Shown here: positions 1 to 7,309 of the stretch, one piece after another
Layout: the number at the start of each line of letters is the position of its first letter
Position numbering within the stretch: the first letter of the stretch is position 1
Source: an uncultured Gammaproteobacteria bacterium
GTDB lineage: Bacteria; Pseudomonadota; Gammaproteobacteria; Pseudomonadales; UBA5518
NCBI GenBank assembly: GCA_903921135.1
Contig: CAIXOY010000203.1
Coordinates: 1-19,855 of the forward strand
DNA length: 19,855 bases
Direction: 5' to 3'
The notes under the pieces: model-generated
Told to the model about the DNA's origin: nothing
The model's database searches: none
What the model saw: only the letters and a program-made list of their open reading frames with translations
Made by a program: the position numbers and the translations under genes

Positions 1-735
1 GAAGGCCTGCATCACGATGCCGCCGATGGTGTCGAACTCCTCGTCGCTCAGTTGCGCGTCGAAATGCTCGTTGAATTCCTCGATGGGCGTGAGCGCCTTA
101 ACGAGGTAGTCGTTTTCAGAGAGCTTCTTGATGAAAGTGTCCTGCTCGCGGTCGTGCTCGTCTTCGATATCACCGACGATCTCCTCCAGCACGTCCTCGA
201 TGGTCACGAGCCCCGCCACGCCGCCGTACTCGTCGATCACGATGGCGATGTGGTTGCGGTTCTCGCGGAATTCCCGCAGCAGCACGTTCAGGCGTTTGCT
301 TTCGGGAATGAACGTGGCCGGACGCAGCAGTTGCGTGATCTCGAAGCGGTCCTGCGTACCGGAAAGCAGCTGCGGCAGCAGGTCCTTGGCGAGCAGGATG
401 CCGAGCACATCGTCGCTGGACTCGCCGATCACCGGGTAGCGCGAGTGGCCGGCCTCGATCACCTGGCGCAGTACCGCGGCGGGCTCGGCATCGGCATCCA
501 GACAGACCATGCGCGGGCGCGGGACCATCACATCGCGCACCTGCTGGTGCGCCACATCGAGCGCGCCCTGCATGATCTGGTGGGTTTCGGCGTCGATCAC
601 CTCGTTCTGCTCGGCCACGGCAAGGATGTCGAGCAGGTCCTTGCGGGTGTGCGGGTCGGAGGAAAAGATCTGGGCGATCTTCTCGAGCCAGGAACGTTCG
701 TCTGTGTCGTCGTCGCGGTCGCGTTCGTCGCTCAT
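1..735 (-). CDS. corC: CorC/YbeX-type CBS-domain protein (partial, C-terminus outside window)
   Basis: The reading frame is open from the ATG at 735 down to base 1, giving 245 residues without a stop. The start is MSDERDRDDD, an acidic leader. A first CBS domain spans about residues 66-125 (RDVMVPRPRM, then GILLAKDLLPQ) and a second about 130-190 (IVIDEYGGVAGLVTIEDVLE). The beginning of the CorC_HlyC transporter-associated domain follows (NDYLVKALTPIEEF). There is no DUF21 membrane domain, so this is the soluble YbeX/CorC type, linked in the family to magnesium/cobalt handling and ribosome-associated functions. Family members are usually about 280-300 residues, so roughly 40-50 are missing past the left edge. 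Its ATG overlaps the ybeY stop (ATGA), indicating translational coupling. Downstream lnt would be expected, but it is outside the window. Confidence 0.93.
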   Translation of the reverse strand, partial: MSDERDRDDDTDERSWLEKIAQIFSSDPHTRKDLLDILAVAEQNEVIDAETHQIMQGALDVAHQQVRDVMVPRPRMVCLDADAEPAAVLRQVIEAGHSRYPVIGESSDDVLGILLAKDLLPQLLSGTQDRFEITQLLRPATFIPESKRLNVLLREFRENRNHIAIVIDEYGGVAGLVTIEDVLEEIVGDIEDEHDREQDTFIKKLSENDYLVKALTPIEEFNEHFDAQLSDEEFDTIGGIVMQAF

Positions 736-1205
736 CTGGCGGTATCGGCAGGGGTGGGTGTGTAGGGGTCGGGCAGACCCATGGCGCCGAGAATACGACG
801 CTCGAGGCCTTCCATGTGTGACGCCTGGCGCGGGCGCTGGTGGTCGAGCCCCAGCAGGTGCAGCGTGCCGTGCACCACCAGATGGGCCCAGTGGGCGCGC
901 TCGGGCTTGTGTTGTTCGCGGGCCTCGCGGCGCAGCACGGGGGCGCAGAGCACGATGTCGCCCAGCAGCGGCAGCGTCACGCCGCGCGGGAGGTCGGCGG
1001 GGAAAGACAACACGTTGGTCGCGTAGTCCTTGCCGCGGTAGCGGCTGTTCAATGCCTGCATTTCGGCTTCGTCGACCACGCGCAGGCAGAGTTCGGCGTC
1101 CTCGCGACGGCCCGCCAGCGCGGCCCGTGCCCATTCGCGCAAGCTGCGCTCGGAGGGCAGTCGGGGCAGGGCGCTCACGCGCTCGACGTGGATGCGCGCG
1201 CCCAC
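732..1205 (-). CDS. ybeY: Endoribonuclease YbeY (16S rRNA 3'-end maturation)
   Basis: This is a single-strand endoribonuclease needed for 16S rRNA maturation and late-stage 70S quality control. The zinc-binding signature HGTLHLLGLDH is present (His112, His116 and His122, counted from the GTG at 1205), as are the family blocks SRYRGKDYATNVLSFP and LLGDIVLCAPV. From that GTG the protein is 157 residues, the usual family length. The frame stays open upstream to 1304 inside ybeZ, but those residues (WCDTRWCSASS...) are not family-like. The GTG lies 1 bp after the ybeZ stop; an ATT at 1211 would also fit the family's usual beginning (I-E-V), so the exact start is uncertain. The stop overlaps the corC start by 4 bp. 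It is the middle gene of a coupled ybeZ-ybeY-corC run. Confidence 0.93.
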   Translation of the reverse strand: MGARIHVERVSALPRLPSERSLREWARAALAGRREDAELCLRVVDEAEMQALNSRYRGKDYATNVLSFPADLPRGVTLPLLGDIVLCAPVLRREAREQHKPERAHWAHLVVHGTLHLLGLDHQRPRQASHMEGLERRILGAMGLPDPYTPTPADTAR

Positions 1206-1206
1206 C

Positions 1207-2220
1207 TCAATCGCGCCCGGGCGCCGCAGGGTTGCGGTTGTCGGGGTTCTCCCAGGCCTCGTAGGCCTCGACGATGCGCTGCACCAGCGGGTGTCGCACC
1301 ACATCGCGGGGGCTGAACCAGGTGAAGCCGATGCCTTCCACGCCCTCCAGGAACTTCACCACCTGCGCGAGCCCCGAGGCGGTGCCGCGCGGCAGGTCGA
1401 CTTGCGTGATGTCGCCGGTGATCACGGCCTTGGAGCCGAAACCGATCCGCGTGAGGAACATCTTCATCTGTTCCGGCGTGGTGTTCTGGCTCTCGTCGAG
1501 GATCACGAAGGCGTTGTTCAGCGTGCGGCCGCGCATGTAGGCGAGCGGGCAGACTTCGATCACGTGGCGCTCGATCAGCTTGGCGACGTGCTCGAAGCCC
1601 ATCATCTCGTAGAGCGCGTCGTAGAGCGGGCGCAGATACGGGTCGATCTTTTGCGCGAGGTCACCCGGCAGGAAGCCGAGCTTCTCTCCCGCTTCCACGG
1701 CGGGGCGCACCAGCAGGATGCGCCGCACCTGATCGGACTCCAGCGCGGCCACCGCACAGGCCACGGCGAGGTAGGTCTTGCCGGTGCCCGCGGGCCCGAT
1801 GCCGAAGTTGATGTCGTGGCCCTGGATGGAGCGCACGTAGTGCTGCTGGCTGCGACCGCGCGGGCGCACGAGCATTTTCCGTGTGCGCACCGCGCCGAAT
1901 TGCGTCACCTCGCCCTCGGTGCCTGCCGGCGCCGGTTCCACCGGTTCGGTGCCGGCCTCGCGCAGTTGCAGATGCACCTGCTCGGCGCCCAGTTCCAGAT
2001 GCCGGGCGGTCTCGTCGTAGAGGGCGGAAATCACCGAGCGCGCGGTTTCGCAGGCCTCTGTGGCTCCCTCGACGCTGAAGTGCGCGCCGCGGCTGCTGAT
2101 GCGCACACCGAGCCGCTGTTCGATCAGCTGCAGATGTTCGTCGTACTGCCCGCAGAGCCGTGCGAGGCGGCGCGAGTCGGCGGGTTCGAGGAGGAAACGG
2201 AGTGGAGCGCTACTGTTCAA
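1207..2220 (-). CDS. ybeZ: PhoH-like ATPase YbeZ
   Basis: This is a PhoH-family P-loop ATPase of 337 residues, a normal length for YbeZ, which works with YbeY in RNA metabolism. The N-terminal part (LEPADSRRLARLCG, LIEQRLGVRI) matches the usual YbeZ N-domain. Walker A is GPAGTGKT (142-149, Lys148) and Walker B is VILDE (239-243), followed by SQNTT. Other family marks are LGFLPGDLAQKIDPYLRPLYD and ITGDITQVDLPRG. The start is a TTG at 2220. No ATG or GTG lies upstream in frame, the family alignment begins almost at once, and no good ribosome binding site precedes it. The normal upstream partner miaB is not adjacent; a TonB receptor gene lies 186 bp upstream, so ybeZ must have its own promoter or depend on read-through. 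Confidence 0.94.
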   Translation of the reverse strand: MNSSAPLRFLLEPADSRRLARLCGQYDEHLQLIEQRLGVRISSRGAHFSVEGATEACETARSVISALYDETARHLELGAEQVHLQLREAGTEPVEPAPAGTEGEVTQFGAVRTRKMLVRPRGRSQQHYVRSIQGHDINFGIGPAGTGKTYLAVACAVAALESDQVRRILLVRPAVEAGEKLGFLPGDLAQKIDPYLRPLYDALYEMMGFEHVAKLIERHVIEVCPLAYMRGRTLNNAFVILDESQNTTPEQMKMFLTRIGFGSKAVITGDITQVDLPRGTASGLAQVVKFLEGVEGIGFTWFSPRDVVRHPLVQRIVEAYEAWENPDNRNPAAPGRD

Positions 2221-2332
2221 GTGGGGTGTGTTGGCCGCTGCGGCGGCTGGGGATGAGGCCGCAGAATAACGTCAATCCATGGGTGGTGAAAGCGGAGCGT
2301 GCGGCGGCTTTCCCCTCCCGCTTTGCACGCGC

Positions 2333-2347
2333 GCCGGTCTTACCGGC
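2333..2347. repeat. Small perfect hairpin upstream of ybeZ
   Basis: GCCGGT and ACCGGC face each other across a 3-base loop. The hairpin lies between the end of the TonB-receptor gene and ybeZ. No T-run follows on either strand, so a classical intrinsic terminator is not supported. Confidence 0.45.
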
Positions 2348-2356
2348 AGCTGCAGA

Positions 2357-2387
2357 CCGGGTGCTGCGTCGCGGCGGCAGCACCCGG
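2357..2387 (-). terminator. GC-rich hairpin after the TonB-receptor gene, possible terminator
   Basis: CCGGGTGCTGC pairs perfectly with GCAGCACCCGG (11 bp, 9-base loop), 19 bases past the receptor stop codon in the direction of transcription. The position and strength suit a transcription end or an mRNA-stabilising stem. No T-run follows on the minus strand, so it may be a pausing or Rho-assisted site, not a classical intrinsic terminator. A second small hairpin follows 9 bases further on. Confidence 0.5.
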
Positions 2388-2406
2388 ATGGAGTGACCGG
2401 CTCCTG

Positions 2407-4824
2407 TCAGAACTCGTAGACGAAGTTGATGCCGAGGGTCCGCCGCTCAGCCCAGGCCACATCCTGAGTGGAGTAGCCCGCCGGTGACGCACTGCCGTCC
2501 GGGGCCGGCACGGGGATCGCCGCGCCGTTGGCAATCACGTGCATTTCCCACTCCTCGTCGAGGACGTTATTGGCGAAGACGTCGATGCGGCCACTGCGGT
2601 CGTTGGCCAAATCGATCCGCCAGGAAAGCCGCGTGTCCAGCAGGCCCGTCGACGGACGCGTATACAGCTCACGTCCGGGGGCTGCCTTGCCCACGGGTGC
2701 GGAGAGGTAGATCAGGTCTTCCCAGCGGTAGTTCAGGATCAGGGAGAGGCTGCTTTTCGCAAACTGCGCAAACTCCCAGTCGAGCGCCACGTTGTAGCTG
2801 TTCTCCGGGGCGTAAGGCATCGAGAACACGTCAGCCACGTTGTCGCCTACCTGGTACGGCGAGTAGGGGTTCGAGGCCGGGTCGAAGGTGGTGCCGGCCG
2901 GCGCGATCACCTCGTCGTAACTCGCATCGAGGTAGGAGTAATCGAAGGATATCCGCAGCGACTCGATCGGCTGGAAGACGGCCTCGAGTTCGAGGCCGCT
3001 GACGGACGCCTTGCCCGCGTTCAGCGCCGTAACGATCGAGAGATCGAAGGGGTTCGTGTTGAAGAACAACTGGGCGTCGTCGTATTTGCTGTCAAATACG
3101 GCCGCGTTCAGCAGCAATTTGCGATCGAACAGGAATGACTTCAAGCCGATTTCATAGGTGACGACGTTCTCCGGGCCGTAAGTGCGTCCGAGCTGTCCGA
3201 TGTCGACGGATTCGCTCGCGCCCCCGGATTTGTACCCCGTGGCGTAGCGGAAGTAGGTGCTGACGTCATCCGTCCACCTGTAGTTCAGCGTGGCGGCCGT
3301 GTTGAACTTGCTCGAGTCGGTCTTGGCGCTGGTGACCTGGCCGGGGATATTCGGGTCGGGTTCCTGGCCGATCACGAGATCGCAGTTCGAGAACACGGTG
3401 ACGAAGTCGCAGAACGGCGCAGTCGCGGCGTAGGTGGGCGCCGTCGGGTCCATCAGGCGAAAGCGGTTCTGCAGCGTACGGTCGGCTTCCCGCTGGTCTT
3501 CGGTGTAACGGCCACCGAGGGTCACATCCAGACGGTCATCGAGCACAGGCGGCGTCCACGTCACTTGCGCGAAGGCCGCTTTCGACTTGGCTTCGGCGCT
3601 CACGTCGCGGTCCTTGGACAGGAACAGCAACGGGTCAAACGGGAAGGTCGGGAGATCCCGGATGACCAGATTCTCGAAGTGCTCGCCCTTTTCCTCGAAG
3701 TAGTAGAGCCCGAGGAGGTAGTCGACACGGTCGTCCAGTGCCGTTCCGAGCACTTGCAGTTCCTGCGAGAAGTGGTGGAAATCGACGTCGTCCAGCGTCC
3801 GGAAGCCGACAAAGAAGGCATCACCGTAATCCTGCGACCATTCCGTGTGCACGTCGCGGTAGCCCGTGAGCGAGCGCAGCGTCAGACTTTCGCTGACTTC
3901 CCAGCTCAGGGTCAGGCCGGTGTTGTCGAAGTCGGCATCACTCTTCTTGAGGTCGAAGGTCCGGTAGGCCTTGTCCTCGGGTTTTCCGTCGCTCTCATAG
4001 CCCGGGATGAACGACAACGCGTCGTTCACGTAGTAGTTGGGCGTCGAGCCCATGTTGCCGTGCTCGTAGAAGAAGTCGGCCGTGAAGGGGCCGTCGTCGT
4101 CCCAGCGCAGCGCCACGCGGCCTGCGGTCTGCTCCTCTTCGCCGAAATTGTGATTGCCGCCCGGGTTCTCGACGAAACCGTCCTGCTGGCGTCTCAGGAA
4201 CGAGAGCTTGGTCTTCAGGCCGCCGACCGCCGGCAGGTCGAGCGCGCTGAGGCTCCGGAACCTGCCCTCGGAGCCGAAACCGACTTCCTGCTTGAAGCCC
4301 AGTTCGCCGGTGGGTTTCTTGCTGATCATGTTCACCGCGCCGCCGGTCGAGTTGCGACCGTACAGGGTGCCCTGCGGCCCCCGCAGCACCTCGACGCGCT
4401 CTATGTCGGCGAGGTCGAAGGTCACGACCTGTGCGCGTGAGAGATAGAATCCATCCTGGTAGAGGCCCACCGCGCTGTCGGTCGTGATCTGCGCGGCATC
4501 CGCCACCCCTTGCCCGCGCATGTACAGGATCAGCGTGTTGTTCGAACTCGGGTAGGGTGTCACGGAGATGCTTGGCGAAATCCTGGCAACACCCGCGAAG
4601 TCCGTGATGCCACGGTTCTGCAGCACCTCGGCGGGGAGCGCGGAGATCGAGATCGGCGTGTCCTGAAGGCTGGTTTCGCGGCGCTCTGCCGTGACGATGA
4701 TCTCTTCGAGCCCGCCCGATGACGCCGCTGCGTCGGTTTGTGCCTGCGCGATAGCAGCAGGCAGGCCCAGCATGGCCACGGTGCTGCCTGCGATACTCAG
4801 AATGAATTTCTGTTTGCGGTACAT
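2407..4824 (-). CDS. TonB-dependent outer-membrane receptor
   Basis: This 805-residue protein is an outer-membrane beta-barrel importer energised by TonB-ExbB-ExbD. A signal peptide is visible at the N-terminus (basic MYRKQK, then a hydrophobic stretch, cleavage likely after AIAQA near residue 28). A TonB-box-like segment EEIIVTAERR follows at about 41-50. The plug domain, about residues 55-165, carries the hallmark IERVEVLRGPQGTLYGRNST and GGAVNMISKKP. The rest is barrel, ending in the typical terminal Phe (NFVYEF). A strong Shine-Dalgarno GGGAGAG lies 5 bases before the ATG. It follows the SnoaL-like gene by 65 bp, so the two are probably cotranscribed. The plug style (SLQDTPISISALP) resembles receptors associated with catabolic clusters more than classical siderophore receptors, but the ligand is unknown. 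A substrate-importing role is inferred from its neighbours. Confidence 0.95.
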   Translation of the reverse strand: MYRKQKFILSIAGSTVAMLGLPAAIAQAQTDAAASSGGLEEIIVTAERRETSLQDTPISISALPAEVLQNRGITDFAGVARISPSISVTPYPSSNNTLILYMRGQGVADAAQITTDSAVGLYQDGFYLSRAQVVTFDLADIERVEVLRGPQGTLYGRNSTGGAVNMISKKPTGELGFKQEVGFGSEGRFRSLSALDLPAVGGLKTKLSFLRRQQDGFVENPGGNHNFGEEEQTAGRVALRWDDDGPFTADFFYEHGNMGSTPNYYVNDALSFIPGYESDGKPEDKAYRTFDLKKSDADFDNTGLTLSWEVSESLTLRSLTGYRDVHTEWSQDYGDAFFVGFRTLDDVDFHHFSQELQVLGTALDDRVDYLLGLYYFEEKGEHFENLVIRDLPTFPFDPLLFLSKDRDVSAEAKSKAAFAQVTWTPPVLDDRLDVTLGGRYTEDQREADRTLQNRFRLMDPTAPTYAATAPFCDFVTVFSNCDLVIGQEPDPNIPGQVTSAKTDSSKFNTAATLNYRWTDDVSTYFRYATGYKSGGASESVDIGQLGRTYGPENVVTYEIGLKSFLFDRKLLLNAAVFDSKYDDAQLFFNTNPFDLSIVTALNAGKASVSGLELEAVFQPIESLRISFDYSYLDASYDEVIAPAGTTFDPASNPYSPYQVGDNVADVFSMPYAPENSYNVALDWEFAQFAKSSLSLILNYRWEDLIYLSAPVGKAAPGRELYTRPSTGLLDTRLSWRIDLANDRSGRIDVFANNVLDEEWEMHVIANGAAIPVPAPDGSASPAGYSTQDVAWAERRTLGINFVYEF

Positions 4825-4889
4825 GATAGCTCTCCCGGTTCGATTGGTTGTCTATTGCAATCAGTCGTCTCGCCCCGTGGGCACCTGCA

Positions 4890-5339
4890 TCACTCGGGTA
4901 TCACGTAACCCGTGGGCAGGCTTCCCATCTGGACAGTCTGGTTGCACATCCGCTCGATGATGCGCCAGCCGTCCGATGTTCTTGTCAGCTTGTCGAAGTA
5001 ATACCCCGCGTTGGTGATGACCTCCTGCGAGCCATCCGGCCTCATGCGTGCCATGGGGGCGAGGAAGTAACACCGCGAGTGGGCCTCCGCGCCCGAAAAC
5101 TCGATGTTCACGTTCGAGATGAAGTGAAGATTGATCGGCCATGGCGCCAGCGCGCGATCGAGCCACTCGAGCGTCGGCCTGTACGGGCCTTTTTTTCCGC
5201 CGGTGCTCGTGTAGTCGATGGTGCCTCCGGGACCGAAGACGGTGTCCATGAGCTCCCACTTCCGCTGGTCGGCCATCCAGGCGTAGCGATAGAGGAGCTG
5301 CTCGATCTCGTAGCGGTCTTGCTGGTGGCTGTCGCTCAT
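4890..5339 (-). CDS. SnoaL-like / NTF2-fold protein
   Basis: This 149-residue cytoplasmic protein has the SnoaL_4 (NTF2-like) pattern: IEQLLYRYAWMAD at 12-24, KWELMDTVF, then TIDY, a Trp at 59 in TLEWL, and NLHFISNVNIEF around His72. This fold includes dehydratases, isomerases and hydrolases acting on steroid, terpene and polyketide-like compounds (BaiE, ketosteroid isomerase and limonene-epoxide hydrolase are precedents), and also non-catalytic binding proteins. The usual FxPD step is replaced by FGPGG, so catalysis cannot be assumed. A good ribosome binding site GGAGAG lies 5 bases before the ATG. It is the first gene of a unit with the TonB receptor and is divergent from the Lrp-type regulator, so it is a likely regulated target. 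Confidence 0.82.
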   Translation of the reverse strand: MSDSHQQDRYEIEQLLYRYAWMADQRKWELMDTVFGPGGTIDYTSTGGKKGPYRPTLEWLDRALAPWPINLHFISNVNIEFSGAEAHSRCYFLAPMARMRPDGSQEVITNAGYYFDKLTRTSDGWRIIERMCNQTVQMGSLPTGYVIPE

Positions 5340-5395
5340 GCGTTCTCTCCAGGCTGATTTACCCTAGTCGGGTCTTATATCGTTTCAGAGTACGC

Positions 5396-5406
5396 CGTTT
5401 AAAACG
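5396..5406. promoter_or_regulatory. Candidate operator: odd-centred inverted repeat CGTTT-A-AAACG
   Basis: This is a perfect 5-bp inverted repeat around one central base in the divergent space between the SnoaL-like gene and the regulator. On the minus strand it covers a TTTAAA that lies 18 bp from a TATAAG at 5373-5378, a plausible weak promoter for the SnoaL-like/receptor unit. A further CGTTT half-site lies at 5381-5385. Lrp/AsnC proteins often bind AT-rich inverted repeats next to their own gene. The assignment is inference. Confidence 0.35.
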
Positions 5407-5529
5407 AAATTCAACCTCCTGATGGGGTTTGAAACCGGATATCGTAGCCTCCGAGCTATTTTGATCTGGTGCAGCTTTCTCGCACACTCACAGTCAAGGT
5501 GGCTGTGCGGCGCAAGCGGGGGTGATGGC

Positions 5530-6477
5530 ATGGAAGGCGAAGACCAGCGGATCTTCGAGTTGTTGCGTCAGAACGGCCGCCGATCCAACCGCGAGATTGC
5601 CGGGGCGCTGCAGTTACCCGAAAAACAGGTTTCACAGCGGATACGCCGGATGATCGTCGACGACGACATGCGGATCCTCACGGTCACGGACATCTTCGCC
5701 GCCGGTTACGAATTCATGCTGCTGATCGGCGTGGAGGTGGCTCTGCGCGCCGCGAACGAGGTGGCAGAGGATCTCGCGCGACTCCCCGACGTCGTCTCGG
5801 TGCTGCTCACGATGGGTTCCTGCGACATCGAGATCATTGTCATCGCCGAGAACCACGGCTCGCTGGTCGACTTCGTGAGCGAGACCCTGTCCTCGGTGCC
5901 GGGGATCCGGAGCTTCCAGTTGAGCCTCTGCCTGCAGATCTACAAGTACGGCACCGGCGCGGGCCCGCTGTTGTCGCGTCCGAATCCGCCTATGGAGCTG
6001 CCGGTCACAGGGATGATGGACGATCTCGACAAGGCCATCGTGGCCCGGCTATGGGCCGATCCGCGATCAACGAACCAGGCAATCGCCAGCTCCCTCGGGC
6101 TGTCCGAGTCCGCAGTACGTGTGCGGATCAACACGATGCGCAAGCGCAACCTGATCCGGATCACCGCGATGAAGAACATGCGCATCGAGAGCGGACAGAT
6201 GTTCGCTTCCATCGGCGTGGAAGTCGCGGGGCGGGACATTGTCGCCGTGGCCAGGGACCTCGCGGCTTTGCCGGATACGGGGTTCGTTGCGACGGTGCTG
6301 GGGCGCTACCACATCCTGGTGATGGGTCTCCTGGGCAGCGCCCGCGAGCTGAACGAATTGCTGGCAAGGCGGATAGAGCGCATCGCGGGGGTCCAGAAGG
6401 TCTACACCTCGCAGGTGCTGAGCTTCGTGAAGTACGACACGCGCTGGACCGCTCTCATTGACGAACCGCCTGTTTGA
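5530..6477 (+). CDS. Tandem-domain Lrp/AsnC-type transcriptional regulator
   Basis: From the ATG at 5530 the protein has 315 residues, about twice a normal Lrp/AsnC protein, and contains two complete copies in one chain. HTH 1 is at about 4-52 (DQRIFELLRQNGRRSNREIAGAL, given here as DQRIFELL and SNREIAGAL), and ligand-binding (RAM-like) domain 1 at about 63-140. HTH 2 is at about 164-212 (DDLDKAIVARL, TNQAIASSLGLSESAVR), and RAM-like domain 2 at about 225-302. The frame is open further up to 5422, but those 36 residues look non-conserved and a GGGGGTGAT ribosome-binding stretch sits just before 5530. It is divergent from the SnoaL-like/TonB-receptor unit and is the only regulator in the cluster, so it probably senses the substrate or an intermediate. 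The effector is unknown. Confidence 0.88.
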   Translation: MEGEDQRIFELLRQNGRRSNREIAGALQLPEKQVSQRIRRMIVDDDMRILTVTDIFAAGYEFMLLIGVEVALRAANEVAEDLARLPDVVSVLLTMGSCDIEIIVIAENHGSLVDFVSETLSSVPGIRSFQLSLCLQIYKYGTGAGPLLSRPNPPMELPVTGMMDDLDKAIVARLWADPRSTNQAIASSLGLSESAVRVRINTMRKRNLIRITAMKNMRIESGQMFASIGVEVAGRDIVAVARDLAALPDTGFVATVLGRYHILVMGLLGSARELNELLARRIERIAGVQKVYTSQVLSFVKYDTRWTALIDEPPV

Positions 6478-6495
6478 CCTGGGGCCGCCCCCGGG
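6478..6495. terminator. Hairpin between convergent genes, possible shared terminator
   Basis: CCTGGGG pairs with CCCCGGG (one G-T wobble) around a 4-base loop, exactly filling the 19-base gap between the regulator stop and the facing SDR stop. There is no T-run on either side, so the terminator function is tentative. Confidence 0.35.
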
Positions 6496-6496
6496 C

Positions 6497-7270
6497 TCAA
6501 CGACACAGGAACGCGCCGTCTGCGACGAGCGAGTGCCCGTTGACGTAGGACGATTGCTCGCTGCAGAGCCACAGCACGGCGGCTGCGATTTCATCTGCAG
6601 ACGCCAGACGACCTGTCGGCAGGCTACCCAGTATCTGCCGCTCGAGCTCCGGTCCCTGGCTGATGGCGTCCTCGACCATCGGCGTTCGCGTGGAACCCGG
6701 CAGGACGGCGTTCACGCGCAAACCCTTCGGTGCCACTTCCATGGCGGCGGTCTTGGTCAGCGCCAGCACGGCGTGCTTGCTCGAGGAGTAGGGGCAAAGG
6801 TAGGGAATGCCCACCAGCCCCGCTCCCGAGGAAATGTTGACAATGCTGCCGCGGCCCGCAGGGATCATCGCTCTCAGCTGGTGCTTCAGGCCGAGGAAGA
6901 CCCCCGTCAGGTTGATGGCAAGCACCCGCTGCCAGTCCTCGAGTTGCGTCTGGTCGATGCTCGCGGAAGCGCCGACGACACCGGCGCAATTGACCGCGTA
7001 ATCGATCTGGCCGTATGCCGATTGGCAAAGCTCCACGCCTGCCACGCTGGTCGCCTCTTCCGTGACATCACCCACCACAGTGCACGCGGTCTTGCCGGAG
7101 CGCGAGAGCTCGGCAAGCAGCGCCTGCAGCCGCTCTGCGTTGCGATCCACCATCACAACCCGGCAGTCCTGCGCTGCGAACTGACGGGCACAGGCTTCGC
7201 CGATGCCCGATGCCGCGCCGGTGACCAGCGCGACCTTGTGCTTCATGTCTGCGTAACGGACTTGAGCCAT
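6497..7270 (-). CDS. Classical short-chain dehydrogenase/reductase (SDR)
   Basis: This 257-residue NAD(P)-dependent oxidoreductase has the classical SDR pattern: TGAASGIG (17-24) for cofactor binding, NCAG (94-97; the usual second Asn is Cys), Asn120, Ser148, and the catalytic pair Tyr161 and Lys165 in YSSSK. It ends with the family's YVNGHSLVADGAF. The Asp42 after the second beta strand (VDRN) favours NAD over NADP. The start at 7270 is chosen because GGGAGG sits 5 bases before it; the frame could begin four codons earlier at 7282, but that would place the ribosome site inside the coding sequence. It lies 39 bp downstream of the LLM-class gene in the same unit. A role as alcohol/ketone dehydrogenase in the catabolic route is inferred. 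Confidence 0.92.
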   Translation of the reverse strand: MAQVRYADMKHKVALVTGAASGIGEACARQFAAQDCRVVMVDRNAERLQALLAELSRSGKTACTVVGDVTEEATSVAGVELCQSAYGQIDYAVNCAGVVGASASIDQTQLEDWQRVLAINLTGVFLGLKHQLRAMIPAGRGSIVNISSGAGLVGIPYLCPYSSSKHAVLALTKTAAMEVAPKGLRVNAVLPGSTRTPMVEDAISQGPELERQILGSLPTGRLASADEIAAAVLWLCSEQSSYVNGHSLVADGAFLCR

Positions 7271-7309
7271 ATATCCTCCCATCGATGGAAAAAAGCGGCT
7301 TAGCTGCGC

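Noticed and set aside
1192..2256. 354-residue plus-strand open frame opposite ybeZ
   Set aside because: It is antisense to a clear PhoH-like protein; composition (Ala, His, Gly, Leu and Arg rich) is typical of GC-rich shadow frames and no domain is recognisable.
3565..4440. 291-residue plus-strand open frame opposite the TonB receptor
   Set aside because: It lies within the receptor gene on the other strand, with no recognisable motif or ribosome site.
5422..5529. N-terminal extension of the Lrp-type regulator
   Set aside because: The extra 36 residues are not part of the family, and a ribosome site lies before the ATG at 5530.
6458..7303. 281-residue plus-strand frame opposite the SDR
   Set aside because: Antisense shadow of a well-supported SDR.
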